From positions 52,485 through 116,484 of the forward strand of contig NZ_JALAMO010000002.1 in NCBI RefSeq assembly GCF_026790065.1: a DNA stretch of 64,000 nucleotides. Direction: 5' to 3'. The translations under genes and the position numbers were made by a program. The stretch's first letter is position 1, and the number at the start of each line of letters is the position of its first letter. The DNA is from Bacillus sp. N13C7. GTDB lineage: Bacteria; Bacillota; Bacilli; Bacillales; Bacillaceae. A model generated the notes under the pieces. It did not search any database. It was not told the origin of the DNA and saw only the letters and a program-made list of their open reading frames with translations. Positions 27,821-35,573 of the stretch are shown piece by piece.

Positions 27821-29314
27821 ATGAATTATGAAGCAGTGATTATAGGTGGAGGCCCGGTTGGATTTATGGTGGCCTCTGAGCTTGCGATGGCCGGAGTGAA
27901 GACATGTGTAATTGAGCGGCTTGAAAAGCCTGTCCCGCATTCCAAGGCACTGACGCTGCATCCCCGCACGCTCGAGCTTCTTGAAATGAGAGGGATCTTA
28001 GAGCGTTTCATATCCTGCGGAAGCAAGATACCATCCGGGCACTTTTCAATGCTGGATACCCGTCTTGATTTTTCAGGCTTGGAAACGAGCTGTCCTTATA
28101 CGCTTTTGCTTCCGCAGGCTAAAACAGAGCAGCTGCTTGAGGAGCATGCGCGAAGCTTGGGAGCAGAGGTGTTTCGAGGGGCAGAGGTGCTGACGGTTAC
28201 GCAAAACGCATCAGAGGCGCAAATCATTTTCAAGGATCGGGATGGCAGTGTGAGGACGATCACAAGTATGTTTGCCGTTGGTGCCGATGGAGCAGGAAGT
28301 ACTGTCCGGAAACAGGCTGGAATTGAGTTTCCGGGAACAGACAGCACCATTACTGCATCGCTTGGAGATGTGGCGCTCCTTTCTCCGCCGCCGTCAGGCG
28401 TGCTGTCCCTTTGCACAAAAGAGGGGGGTGTCATGATTGTTCCGCTTTCTCCTGACCGATACCGTGTCGTCGTGATCAGCCCTTATCGCACGCAGACGCC
28501 GAAAGATGTGCCTGTCACTGGGGAGGAGCTGAAAACGGATCTCATGCGAATTTGCGGGAGTGACTTCGGTTTAACCGAGCCTTCGTGGATGTCGCGGTTC
28601 GGGAACGCCGCACGCCAAGCGAAGCGGTATCGGGACGGCAGGATCTTTCTTGCGGGAGATGCGGCGCACATTCATTTTCCAGCGGGCGGCCAAGGGCTGA
28701 ATGTCGGCCTTCAGGATGCGATGAACCTTGGATGGAAGCTTGCAGCGGCTGTTAAGGGATCTGCGCCTTCATGGCTTTTGGACAGCTATCATGAGGAACG
28801 GCATCCGGTTGCTGAAGGCCTTCTGAGAAACACGGAGGCGCAGACAAAGCTGATCGATTTTACTCAAGCCGGTCTCCATTTACGTAGTATGATGTCCGAG
28901 CTGCTCGCCTATCCTGAAGTGAACCGAGATGTAGCGGGGCAAATTTCTGCGCTTGATGTCAGGTATAAACCTGATCCCAATATGCCGCCGCATCGTTTGA
29001 ACGGGGCAAGAGTGGCTGATATGGAGCTGATTCTTTCCGACGGCAGTATGGAGCGGCTGTACAGCTGTCTTCAAAAGGGTACTTTCGTTTTGCTGTCATT
29101 GATGCAAGATGCTGATGGTCATGCCCAAGGTAAAGGCTTACGCACGGTAAACGCTTCGCTTACAGAACCGAATGAAGAGTGGCGGGACGTGCATACAATA
29201 TTGATTCGCCCTGACGGACATGTTGCTTGGGCGGTAGATGCATCGGCGCCCGATTGTGCCGAGGTGATTCAAAAAGGGATTAGCCGCTGGCTTCCCGCCA
29301 TCAGCCGAGTGTAA
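27821..29314 (+). CDS. yhjG: FAD-dependent aromatic monooxygenase (PHBH type) YhjG
   Basis: A 497-residue flavoprotein hydroxylase of the UbiH/PheA-TfdB type. Residues 7-12 hold GGGPVG of the FAD fold; the second FAD motif is GDAAHIHFPAGGQGLNVGLQDAMNLGWKLA, and DGAGS is the fingerprint that contacts both FAD and NADPH. The C-terminal ~120 residues form the thioredoxin-like domain of phenol hydroxylases. I start at the ATG at 27821, eight bases after GGAG; the ATG at 27815 is too close to it. The substrate is probably an aromatic or polyketide. The neighbouring MarR gene and shared operators imply induction by an aromatic ligand. Confidence 0.9.
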   Translation: MNYEAVIIGGGPVGFMVASELAMAGVKTCVIERLEKPVPHSKALTLHPRTLELLEMRGILERFISCGSKIPSGHFSMLDTRLDFSGLETSCPYTLLLPQAKTEQLLEEHARSLGAEVFRGAEVLTVTQNASEAQIIFKDRDGSVRTITSMFAVGADGAGSTVRKQAGIEFPGTDSTITASLGDVALLSPPPSGVLSLCTKEGGVMIVPLSPDRYRVVVISPYRTQTPKDVPVTGEELKTDLMRICGSDFGLTEPSWMSRFGNAARQAKRYRDGRIFLAGDAAHIHFPAGGQGLNVGLQDAMNLGWKLAAAVKGSAPSWLLDSYHEERHPVAEGLLRNTEAQTKLIDFTQAGLHLRSMMSELLAYPEVNRDVAGQISALDVRYKPDPNMPPHRLNGARVADMELILSDGSMERLYSCLQKGTFVLLSLMQDADGHAQGKGLRTVNASLTEPNEEWRDVHTILIRPDGHVAWAVDASAPDCAEVIQKGISRWLPAISRV

Positions 29315-29318
29315 CGCA

Positions 29319-29370
29319 ATTCGATTGTTTCATCAGTAACAAAACGGTATGATAGAAGAAACAATCGAAT
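29319..29370. promoter_or_regulatory. Inverted repeats framing the yhjH promoter
   Basis: ATTCGATTGTTTC (29319-29331) and GAAACAATCGAAT (29358-29370) are perfect 13-bp inverted arms 26 bp apart. Between them lies a promoter: -35 TTGTTT (29325-29330, inside the left arm), 17 bp, -10 TATGAT (29348-29353). A regulator bound to both arms would cover the promoter, which suggests autorepression by YhjH. It could also form a weak hairpin after yhjG. Confidence 0.7.
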
Positions 29371-29390
29371 GAAAAAGGATGGAAAACCCG

Positions 29391-29918
29391 ATGGACACAG
29401 ATCATACGAAACGCAATCTTTTTGAATTGTATGCGGAGCTTATTCATCAGCAGGAGAAATGGGAGGGGCTTATTAAAGCCTTTTTATCCGACGAATTGAA
29501 GAAGCTGGATGCCGAGCACGGGAGTAAATCCCAATTGACGATGACAGAAATTCATGTTCTTTCGTGTGTCGGTGACAATGAACCAATCAATGTCACGTCT
29601 ATAGCAGAAAAAATGAATACGACAAAAGCGACTGTATCGCGCATCAGCACAAAATTGCTCAGTGCGGGATTCCTTCATAGAACTCAGCTTAGCGATAACA
29701 AAAAGGAGGTCTACTTCCGACTGACGCCGGCTGGGAAAAAACTTCACAATTTGCATAAATATTATCATCAGAAGGTCGAACAGCGTTTTCTGTCATTTTT
29801 TGACCGGTATACAGAGGAAGAGATTCTTTTTGCGGAACGGCTGTTTCGGGATTTGGTGACAAAATGGTATCCGTCGTCAGAAGAAATGGAAGATGGTCTT
29901 CACAACGTTTTTAAATAA
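29391..29918 (+). CDS. yhjH: MarR-family transcriptional regulator YhjH
   Basis: A 175-residue winged-helix regulator. The recognition region is NVTSIAEKMNTTKATVSRISTKL with the wing in LSDNKKEVYFRLTPAGKK; long N- and C-terminal helices form the dimer interface. I start at the ATG at 29391, behind AAGGATGG. It follows yhjG on the same strand, and palindromes with the same half-site occur before both genes. I infer that YhjH represses yhjG and itself and is released by a small aromatic ligand, as is usual in this family. Confidence 0.92.
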   Translation: MDTDHTKRNLFELYAELIHQQEKWEGLIKAFLSDELKKLDAEHGSKSQLTMTEIHVLSCVGDNEPINVTSIAEKMNTTKATVSRISTKLLSAGFLHRTQLSDNKKEVYFRLTPAGKKLHNLHKYYHQKVEQRFLSFFDRYTEEEILFAERLFRDLVTKWYPSSEEMEDGLHNVFK

Positions 29919-29944
29919 AAAACACGCACTGAGGTGCGTGTTTT
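29916..29944. terminator. Bidirectional terminator after yhjH
   Basis: AAAAACACGCAC-TGAG-GTGCGTGTTTTT, with flanking A/T tracts. Confidence 0.93.
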
Positions 29945-30124
29945 TCACGTTTCTTCTTTCTTTTTCAGGATGGTAAGGTAAATCAGATTTCCTCCGGCTA
30001 AAATCATAAGCGGCAGTCCAGGGGAGCCGGATGTCACCACATTATAAATCAGCCAAATTCCTAAGCATATTCCGTAATATAAGTGCATTGTTTTCTCGGG
30101 ATTGTCGCGAAGCAAAAGAGTCAC
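29945..30124 (-). CDS. Small two-helix membrane protein, function unknown
   Basis: A 59-residue protein if read from the GTG at 30124, which lies directly after GAAGGGAAAGG. The frame can be extended to a TTG at 30172 right after the yhjN stop (75 residues), or shortened to an ATG at 30088 (47 residues). Two hydrophobic helices (LYYGICLGIWLIYNVV and LPLMILAGGNLIYLTIL) are joined by a Gly/Pro turn, with a basic/acidic tail KKKEET that should face the cytoplasm. It lies immediately downstream of yhjN and may be co-transcribed. I recall no counterpart next to yhjN in 168, where the ntd/glcP cluster occupies this position. Confidence 0.6.
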   Translation of the reverse strand: MTLLLRDNPEKTMHLYYGICLGIWLIYNVVTSGSPGLPLMILAGGNLIYLTILKKKEET

Positions 30125-30172
30125 CCCTTTCCCTTCTGCTGTAAGTGTACCATGGGAGGATTTTTTCTCCAA

Positions 30173-31327
30173 TTAGGCATTACTGCCGCTAATTGGGCTC
30201 TCTTTGTCTTTTTTCTCACCATGAAGATGGTGAAGCAAGCGATAAAACGGCGGCAGCAGGGCGATAACCAGAATGACGCGTATGACCTGAACTGCAACGA
30301 CAAAGGTGGAATCAGCATGCAAGGTTACAGACGTCGTCGCCATTTCTGCAATGCCGCCGGGCGCAAATGCCAGAACAGAAGTGATGAGTGAGATTCCTGT
30401 CAGCTTGGAAACGATCACGGCGCTCAAAAACATAGCTGCGATTAAGCCGACGGACGAGACAAACCCGACGATGATAATGCGGGTAACGCCAGAAAACATG
30501 CTTTTGTACATCTTCGAGCCGATCGTTGCCCCGAGGAATACCTGCGACACATGGTTCGCTTGTGACGGCCACCATGCCATCATGTCATGCCCTGTCACCG
30601 CAGCTCCGCCAACGTGCACAAGTGCCACACCGAGCATGCTGCCGAGCAGCCATGGAGCCGGGAACTTTAAACGTTTTGCAGCTTTGCAGGCTCCCCAGGC
30701 AGCGAGAATAAGAATGGTGGTCCATAAAACGGGAGCAAGCCTAAAATCTGTCGTTGCTGTGGAAAGCGTTTTTGCCGCGGCACTTGCTGAGCTATCTTGT
30801 TTTGAATAGATCAGGATGACCAAAAACGGAATAGATAGCACCACGAGCAGCACCCGCATCATTTGAACGAGGCTGACAATAGCAGTATTGGCGCCGACCT
30901 CCTGTGCGATGCTCGGCATGGCGGAAAGTCCGCCGGGAGCGGTGCCGACAAAGCTTGTCATCATATCCGTTTTGCTGAAACGCCAAAGCACATACCCTGA
31001 CAGCATGGCCAGAAGTATAGACAATATCAGCATAATGCCGACTGAAAACCAATGGTCTTTGAGAACAGAGAGAACGGATAAATTCAGCTTTTGGCCCAAT
31101 TCAATGCCGAGGATCATCTGCCCGAGGGCGAGCCACCGGCGGTTAATTCCTTTTTGGTCTGGCGCCATCATCAGCCATGCCGGCCGTATCATGGCGAGGC
31201 AGCAGGCAACAATCAGCGTTCCGATCATCCATCCAATCGATATTCCGGTTAATGAAAGAATAAATCCCCCGGCTGCACTGATTGCGATAAACCATAGATC
31301 TTTGAGGAGATTTTCGTCTTTCTTCAA
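30173..31327 (-). CDS. yhjN: AbrB-family putative membrane transporter YhjN
   Basis: A 384-residue, highly hydrophobic protein of the 'ammonia monooxygenase regulator' AbrB family (unrelated to the transition-state regulator AbrB). It is a duplicated membrane domain: each half contains a G-rich segment (GTAPGGLSAMPSIAQEVGAN and AFAPGGIAEMATTSVTL) in which APGG and the following acidic residue repeat. These re-entrant motifs suggest a transporter. The start is TTG behind AAGGG. Substrate unknown. Confidence 0.88.
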   Translation of the reverse strand: MKKDENLLKDLWFIAISAAGGFILSLTGISIGWMIGTLIVACCLAMIRPAWLMMAPDQKGINRRWLALGQMILGIELGQKLNLSVLSVLKDHWFSVGIMLILSILLAMLSGYVLWRFSKTDMMTSFVGTAPGGLSAMPSIAQEVGANTAIVSLVQMMRVLLVVLSIPFLVILIYSKQDSSASAAAKTLSTATTDFRLAPVLWTTILILAAWGACKAAKRLKFPAPWLLGSMLGVALVHVGGAAVTGHDMMAWWPSQANHVSQVFLGATIGSKMYKSMFSGVTRIIIVGFVSSVGLIAAMFLSAVIVSKLTGISLITSVLAFAPGGIAEMATTSVTLHADSTFVVAVQVIRVILVIALLPPFYRLLHHLHGEKKDKESPISGSNA

Positions 31328-31434
31328 TATAAAACCCTTCTTCCTTTACACGTAACGCTCTAATTGTTCACGTAGTGAATGTATTATTACTATAATATAT
31401 TTTCATTGATAAAGAAATTATGAATTATTTTCGA

Positions 31435-32637
31435 TTAGCCATTCATTTTTCTTATGGACTTGTGTTCGAGTTTATCTATTGTGTAAGTCAGGCATAAACC
31501 CGTTGTCAGGATACATGCGGCAAGGAAATAAAAAATCACTTCTCCGCCAAACGATGCCAGGATCATCCCGCCTGCCAGAGGTCCGATTGCACGGGAAATA
31601 TCCCAATGCAGACCGTACACTGCATAAAACCGGCCGAGCAGATGGGGCGGTGCCAATCTTGCTATGAAGGTCTGGATGTGAGTTAATCCGATGCTTTCGC
31701 CAACCGTCATCACCGCTGCCGTCACTAAAAGCATTGTCAGGGAAGTTGAGCATGCAAAGCCGGCAGCCGCAAGGGAGTAGCAGATATAAGTAATGAAAAG
31801 GATTGTTTTCATTGAAAGCTTTTCTGTCCCTTTGACAAGAGGTACTTGGAGAACAAAGCTGAATAAAGCTTTTGCTGCCGAGTAGATGGTCAGCATGAAC
31901 AAATAATCAGAAAATATATTTTTGCTGAACAGCCTATATGTTGTTTCGGTTTGTGCATATAGCATGCTGATGGGGAGAGAAAGCAGCAAAAGAAGCAGGA
32001 CAGGCCTGTATATCATAAAGCTCGCAGACATTTCCAGTGTTACAGTTGTGTTTAGCGGCTTTGTCTCTGGCAGTTTCAGTGCAGCGATCAGAAAGTAGAT
32101 GAGCAATGCCGCGGCATCCAAAGCGAATATCCACACGGGGTTATACTGGTACAGCAGCATCCCCAGCAGCGGCCCTGCCGTCAGGCCCGCCGAATAGATT
32201 GCATTGATCATTGCAAATACTTCAGAACGTCTGCTTTCCGGCGTGCTTTCGGCCATTTGGGCCCGGGAAGCAGGAATGTACAACGATCTCCCGATGCCAT
32301 TCATGACATAGAGAAAGGCGAAAACATACGCATGTTCAGCAAAAACAAATCCCGTCATTGCTGCTGATTGCAGAAGCAATGCGATCAGAATCGCTGTTCG
32401 CCGTCCGAGCTGGTCCGCCACTCTTCCCGCAACGAGCGTCAAGCAAATATCGGCAAATGGCTGAAGGCTGATGATCAGCATTGGAATCATGATACTGCCG
32501 TTTAATTGTTCATGCAGATACAGCACCATAAAAGGGGCCATCATTGCACCTGTCAGGCTTGTCAGCATTTCGCCGAAAAAGCGGAGCCAAACGGGAGCGC
32601 TGTATCTCGATTTTATCGATTGAAAGCTGGTCAACAT
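31435..32637 (-). CDS. yhjO: MFS efflux transporter YhjO
   Basis: A 400-residue major-facilitator protein with 12 predicted helices. The loop 2-3 signature GRVADQLGRRTAIL is present, and GIGRSLYIPASRAQMAE resembles the drug/sugar-efflux branch. I start at the ATG at 32637 (MLTSFQS), after AAAGGCGG; the frame is open 78 codons further but that stretch overlaps the divergent yhjP. It is divergent from yhjP, 113 bp away. Given the SgrR-like neighbour, a sugar or sugar-phosphate efflux role like that of SetA is plausible but not shown. Confidence 0.88.
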   Translation of the reverse strand: MLTSFQSIKSRYSAPVWLRFFGEMLTSLTGAMMAPFMVLYLHEQLNGSIMIPMLIISLQPFADICLTLVAGRVADQLGRRTAILIALLLQSAAMTGFVFAEHAYVFAFLYVMNGIGRSLYIPASRAQMAESTPESRRSEVFAMINAIYSAGLTAGPLLGMLLYQYNPVWIFALDAAALLIYFLIAALKLPETKPLNTTVTLEMSASFMIYRPVLLLLLLSLPISMLYAQTETTYRLFSKNIFSDYLFMLTIYSAAKALFSFVLQVPLVKGTEKLSMKTILFITYICYSLAAAGFACSTSLTMLLVTAAVMTVGESIGLTHIQTFIARLAPPHLLGRFYAVYGLHWDISRAIGPLAGGMILASFGGEVIFYFLAACILTTGLCLTYTIDKLEHKSIRKMNG

Positions 32638-32750
32638 GTGATCGCCGCCTTTCGCTGTTTGATATAGTAGTAGTGTATAGAAGGGGCAGCGGCCCAAAAA
32701 GTGAAGAAAAGAAGAGAAAAAGATTCCCCTTTTGTCGGGAGGTGCGGGGA

Positions 32751-34475
32751 TTGAAGCTGATTGAGCACTACGTGGCACTTGTAAAAACAGGACGCGCTGC
32801 GTATGGGCAAATGAACGAAATGTCGCTCGCTGAGATTGCTGCCTGTTTATTTTGTACAGAACGAAATGCAAAGCTCATTTTGCATAAGCTGGAGAACAAG
32901 AATTGGATTATCCGGGAAAGCGGGGCGGGACGCGGCCGCAAGTCCAAAATCGCGTTTCTTCGCCAGCCGGAGGAACTGCTTCTGCAAACTGCCAAGGAAT
33001 ATACAATGGCTGGAAAGCTTAAAAAGGCAAAGGAACTGCTTCAGCAGTATCAGTCCGCGTTTCCTGGGCTTGGAAACGAGTATGATATGTGGTTTTCTAA
33101 GGTGTTTGGCTTTGTAACAGAGGCCAGCCGGGATGGAGCGATGGATGTGCTTCGGCTGTTCATCACCCCTGGAGCTGTCCGCAGTTTGGACCCGTGCCAG
33201 ATATTTTTGCGGTCTGAGGGGCACTTCGTCAAACAAATATTTGATACATTGCTCACATTAGATCCGGATGTGCAGGAGCCCAAACCTCATTTGGTTCATG
33301 GATGGGAAGAGGAGAAAAAACGATGGAGATTTTTTCTTCGAAAGGGTGTGTCTTTTCATAACGGACAGCCGCTGACGGCGCGGGATGTTGTGTTTACGTT
33401 TCAACGCTTTATGGCACAAGCTGACAACCCGTTTAAATGGCTGCTGCACGGAGTGAAACAAGTCTTAGAAAATGGGCCTTATTGTGTGGAGCTCATACTT
33501 GATAAGCCGAATGAGCTTTTGCCGTATGTTCTTTGTGATGAACGCTTGTCCATACTGCCCGCAGAACAGGGCGGAGGGATAAATGGATCAGGGCCTTTTC
33601 GGGTGATGCAGCATCACGGCCGGATGCTGGTGCTTGAGGCCAATGAGCGCTACTTCAAGGAACGGCCCTTTTTGGATCGCGTGGAGTTTGTGTTTTCTGA
33701 GCAAGCCGGAGAGATGAACGGTTTTACCATTCAAGAAAAACAACCATGTCCCGAGCGGCAAACTGTTTTTGATGAGCGGCATGTTCAGTATTTGTCGCTC
33801 AATCTGAAAAAGAAGGGGCCTCTTCAGCATCGAAGCTTTAGAAAAGCGCTCCGCCTGCTGATTTCCTCTGAACGGCTCGTTCGTGAAGCGGGAGGGCACC
33901 GCAGAATCCCGGTTACGTCTTTTTTGCATCAGAGTCCTTTTGAGTGGGAAGGCGTTTCATTTTCTGAATTGCTGAAGCAAAGCGGATACAAGGGAGAAAC
34001 GCTGGTGCTTTCTACCTTTTCGGAAACGGATCATCGTGAGGACGCGGAGTGGATTCAAAATGTTTGCGCCCGGCACGGTATCAGGCTTACACTTCAATTC
34101 TATGATTCTGCTGATCTGCGCCGCGCCGACATCGTGCAGATGGCGGATATCATTCATGATAGTGCGACGTTTTATCAAGACAGCGATTTTGGTTTTCTGC
34201 ACTTGCTGCTGTCCGGGAACAGTTTTTTGTATCAGCATCTATCTAAACAGATGAAACAGATGTGCTCAGAAATGACAGACCGCATGTTTTCGGTGCCTGA
34301 CCGCTGCTTGAGAATCAATATGCTGCGGGACATTGACCGCCAGCTTATACAGGAGTTCAATGCGATTCCGTTGTATCAAAATGTGCTCCAGGTGACATCA
34401 AGTGAGAATGTGAAAGGCCTGGTGCTTGATGAAGAGGGGTGGGTCGATTTGTACGCCGTGTGGCTGTCCAAATGA
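32751..34475 (+). CDS. yhjP: SgrR-like transcriptional regulator YhjP
   Basis: A 574-residue regulator fused from two parts. The N-terminal ~110 residues form an SgrR-type winged helix (SLAEIAACLFCTERNAKLILHKLE, then ESGAGRGRKSKIAF). The rest is a type-5 extracellular-solute-binding-like domain used as a sensor: SLDPCQIFLRSEGHFVKQIFDTL and WRFFLRKGVSFHNGQPLTARDVVFTF match the DppA/OppA fold. There is no signal peptide, so the domain works in the cytoplasm. The TTG start follows GGGAGG. SgrR of E. coli responds to sugar-phosphate stress; the adjacent MFS pump YhjO fits such a role. Confidence 0.88.
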   Translation: MKLIEHYVALVKTGRAAYGQMNEMSLAEIAACLFCTERNAKLILHKLENKNWIIRESGAGRGRKSKIAFLRQPEELLLQTAKEYTMAGKLKKAKELLQQYQSAFPGLGNEYDMWFSKVFGFVTEASRDGAMDVLRLFITPGAVRSLDPCQIFLRSEGHFVKQIFDTLLTLDPDVQEPKPHLVHGWEEEKKRWRFFLRKGVSFHNGQPLTARDVVFTFQRFMAQADNPFKWLLHGVKQVLENGPYCVELILDKPNELLPYVLCDERLSILPAEQGGGINGSGPFRVMQHHGRMLVLEANERYFKERPFLDRVEFVFSEQAGEMNGFTIQEKQPCPERQTVFDERHVQYLSLNLKKKGPLQHRSFRKALRLLISSERLVREAGGHRRIPVTSFLHQSPFEWEGVSFSELLKQSGYKGETLVLSTFSETDHREDAEWIQNVCARHGIRLTLQFYDSADLRRADIVQMADIIHDSATFYQDSDFGFLHLLLSGNSFLYQHLSKQMKQMCSEMTDRMFSVPDRCLRINMLRDIDRQLIQEFNAIPLYQNVLQVTSSENVKGLVLDEEGWVDLYAVWLSK

Positions 34476-34476
34476 A

Positions 34477-34512
34477 AAAGAGGGTTCTTTCATGAACCCT
34501 CTCTGTTTTTTA
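34477..34512. terminator. Bidirectional terminator between yhjP and yhjQ
   Basis: AGAGGGTTC-TTTCAT-GAACCCTCT followed by CTGTTTTTT; overlaps the last bases of yhjQ. Confidence 0.85.
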
Positions 34513-34839
34513 TGCCGCTGCCATGCTGCGGCATTGTTCAGCGCAGGCATAGCAGGATTTTGCACATGCCTGGCAATGATCTTGATCATGTTTTTCGCAT
34601 TCTGTGCCGCACGTTTCACAAATATCGGCGCAAAGTGCACAGATTTCTTTTATGAACGGGCTGTCCGTTTGCATCGCTTTGGCTGCCAGAGCGCAAATAT
34701 CCGCGCATTCCCTGTCAAGCCGGATGCAGCCGCTGAGATCGTGCTGCGCGCTTTCTTCCAAGCATTTTGTAAAACAATGGTTACAAGCCTCCATACAGTT
34801 GATGCAAGCCTCCATACATGCTTGTGAAGTGTGCTCCAT
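34510..34839 (-). CDS. yhjQ: Cysteine-rich cytosolic copper storage protein YhjQ (Csp3)
   Basis: A 109-residue protein with 19 cysteines spread through four helices, in patterns such as ACMEACINCMEAC, ICALCADICETCGTEC and CQACAKSCYACAEQC. This matches Csp3, a cytoplasmic four-helix bundle whose core thiols hold many Cu(I) ions; the B. subtilis protein has been characterised as such. No signal peptide is present. I start at the ATG at 34839 behind AGGGGG. It may share transcription with yhjR, which ends 113 bp upstream in the same direction. Confidence 0.93.
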   Translation of the reverse strand: MEHTSQACMEACINCMEACNHCFTKCLEESAQHDLSGCIRLDRECADICALAAKAMQTDSPFIKEICALCADICETCGTECEKHDQDHCQACAKSCYACAEQCRSMAAA

Positions 34840-34951
34840 GGTTGATTCCCCCTGTTCAGTGTATGTTTTATGTTTCCCGGCTGCATGTGAAAAAAACTGC
34901 TGAGTGTGTTTGCGGGGAAGGGATATGTACATATAACCTGAGCGGGTATAT

Positions 34952-35389
34952 CTAATGTTCCATCAGATAGTACAGGAACCAAACAGCGTGATTTTGTTCA
35001 TCGCGTGCGGCGCGCGTAAAGATGCCTTTTGCTTTTAAGTTTGAGGTTTCTTCAGCTGTGCGCAAGTAAAAGTCGACCGTCCTTTGTTCATCCTTAAAAG
35101 CGGCGTCCAGTCCTCTCGTGAAATTGTCCGGGCATTTCTCTGTTTGTTTCGGCATGATGGGCTTGCCGGTAATGGCTCCGTACAGTGTGGAAAATTCACG
35201 AAGATGGCGCATTTCGTCACGCCTGATTTCTTCAATCTGTTTTCTGACGTCGTCGCGGTGGGTAAGTTCGGCAAGCTTGCGATAGCATTGAATCGCGCTG
35301 AATTCTGCATGAATGGCCTTTTTCAGATTCTGAATCAAAACAGGATCTGCCCGGTATGGCGCCGGATAGGGGTAGTAGCTGTAATACAA
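34952..35389 (-). CDS. yhjR: Ferritin-like protein YhjR
   Basis: A 145-residue four-helix bundle of the rubrerythrin/ferritin-like type. Four metal-ligand motifs are visible: EFSAIQCYRKL, RDEMRHLREF (ExxH), DEQRTVDFYLR and DEQNHAVWF (ExxH-like). The N-terminal 15 residues are Tyr/Pro-rich (YYSYYPYPAPY), a composition typical of spore-coat-associated proteins. Start is TTG with GGAG ten bases upstream. A diiron oxidase or catalase-like role and spore association are inferred; next to it is the copper store yhjQ. Confidence 0.85.
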   Translation of the reverse strand: MYYSYYPYPAPYRADPVLIQNLKKAIHAEFSAIQCYRKLAELTHRDDVRKQIEEIRRDEMRHLREFSTLYGAITGKPIMPKQTEKCPDNFTRGLDAAFKDEQRTVDFYLRTAEETSNLKAKGIFTRAARDEQNHAVWFLYYLMEH

Positions 35390-35573
35390 GAGGGGTCAAC
35401 TCCATTCTTAAGGAATTGGGCTTCCCTAAAAGTATATGTAGGGCAGGGAGACTTGTGCGGAGAAAATCAGCTTTTTATATGCGAAAAGGCCGTTTTTACC
35501 AATAGATCAGATTGGTCATTTTCGTCAACATTCGATAAAATATAGAAAGATAAAAAGAGAGGGGTCTTCTAAT

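Noticed and set aside
30306..30809. 167-residue open frame opposite yhjN
   Set aside because: Composition mirrors the transporter gene and no site or family is recognisable.
31340..31380. CACGTA direct repeats upstream of yhjN
   Set aside because: Two copies about 20 bp apart are suggestive, but too short and without an identified regulator.
32638..32871. 78-codon N-terminal extension of yhjO
   Set aside because: It would overlap the start of the divergent yhjP and runs through the intergenic promoter region; AAAGGCGG precedes the internal ATG.
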